Below are positions 63,859 to 64,000 of a stretch of DNA of 64,000 nt, piece after piece. Below the pieces are notes generated by a model that was given only the letters and a program-made list of their open reading frames with translations, searched no databases and was not told the DNA's origin. This stretch comes from Mucilaginibacter sp. SJ (lineage in GTDB: Bacteria > Bacteroidota > Bacteroidia > Sphingobacteriales > Sphingobacteriaceae). Position 1 is the first letter of the stretch. Each line of letters opens with the position of its first letter. The position numbers were made by a program, and so were the translations under genes. The stretch lies in assembly GCF_028993635.1 (NCBI RefSeq), contig NZ_CP118631.1, positions 2,914,001 through 2,978,000 on the forward strand, written 5' to 3'.

Positions 63859-63893
63859 TGCGACTGTTTAGCTTTTAATTTCGAACAGTCGCA
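63859..63893 (+). terminator. Terminator after the GH19-like gene
   Basis: TGCGACTGTT (63859-63868) pairs with AACAGTCGCA (63884-63893), followed by CAACTTTTA, 9 bases after the stop. Confidence 0.65.
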
Positions 63894-63982
63894 CAACTTT
63901 TACTTTCGGCAATCAATCATCCCTGCGCAATAATCGACTAATAACCCACTCTGATATCGTGATATTTGATATATTAGCTTAA

Positions 63983-64000
63983 ATGAATAAGCTGATCACT
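63983..64000 (+). CDS. Possible start of a gene cut by the right edge
   Basis: ATG at 63983 opens MNKLIT before the window ends. The preceding AT-rich stretch could hold a promoter. Six codons cannot establish a gene. Confidence 0.25.

Noticed and set aside
1..64000. tRNA, rRNA, riboswitches and rolling-circle or replication origins
   Set aside because: No cloverleaf, rRNA block, conserved aptamer core or DnaA-box cluster was recognised by reading; a covariance-model scan would be needed to exclude small RNAs.

Overview
The window reads as a chromosome segment of a Bacteroidota bacterium, most likely Sphingobacteriaceae and close to Mucilaginibacter or Pedobacter. The reasons are a SusC/SusD pair, Bacteroidota-type RHS/YD-repeat proteins, DUF2807, DUF2911 and DUF2490 proteins, many signal peptides and lipoboxes, poor Shine-Dalgarno sites, and several starts preceded by the Bacteroidota -7 element TAnnTTTG. 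The genus is an inference from gene style, not from a search. I recognise no rRNA, tRNA, CRISPR array or prophage.

Region 1 (1-2.1 kb) holds the tail of an unidentified gene, a GH16-type glycanase lipoprotein and a single-domain response regulator. Region 2 (2.1-24.9 kb) is the unusual part. Two polymorphic-toxin (RHS) loci lie on the minus strand. Locus 1 reads: large YD-repeat partner (11664-7783), tail-fibre-like protein (7763-6612), RHS protein with a hydrophobic tip (6579-3001), small membrane protein as candidate immunity (2985-2581). Locus 2 reads: frameshifted YD-repeat partner (24936-21632), full-length RHS protein with an Ntox17-like tip (21605-17862) and its candidate immunity gene (17854-17531). 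Two promoterless orphan modules follow. Each copies the last 190 or so residues of the RHS core and then carries a different toxin tip and immunity gene: a lipase-like tip (17031-15751) and an HExxH metallopeptidase-like tip (14698-13544). A non-coding repeat of about 440 bp (copies A-D) follows every toxin-immunity module. Each module is therefore bracketed by core homology on the 5' side and the repeat on the 3' side, as expected of an exchangeable toxin-tip cassette array.

Region 3 (25.4-31.1 kb) has a decayed DUF1566-like fragment and a SusC-SusD pair ending at a strong terminator. Region 4 (31.2-54.3 kb) is ordinary chromosome: two GT39-type transferases and a GT4, a PIN-type toxin-antitoxin pair, a CrtZ-like hydroxylase, a thioredoxin-like protein, lipoamide dehydrogenase, secreted peptidases and hydrolases (CocE-type, two tandem M1 peptidases, a prolyl-aminopeptidase-like lipoprotein), small secreted DUF proteins, outer-membrane proteins, DinB, a FAD-linked lactone-oxidase-like enzyme and a Bor-like lipoprotein. 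Region 5 (54.3-64 kb) holds cyclopropane-fatty-acid synthase, a decayed REP-associated transposase between inverted REP copies, recA, endonuclease III, a small conserved protein, an ECF sigma factor, uvrA and a GH19-like lysozyme. recA, nth and uvrA make this a DNA-repair-rich stretch.

The toxin loci look like a contact-dependent competition system. A signal-bearing RHS shell would carry a C-terminal tip against neighbours, with each tip paired to an immunity gene 2-15 bp away or overlapping. The orphan modules would be a reservoir of alternative tips. Delivery route and toxin activities are inferred, not shown.
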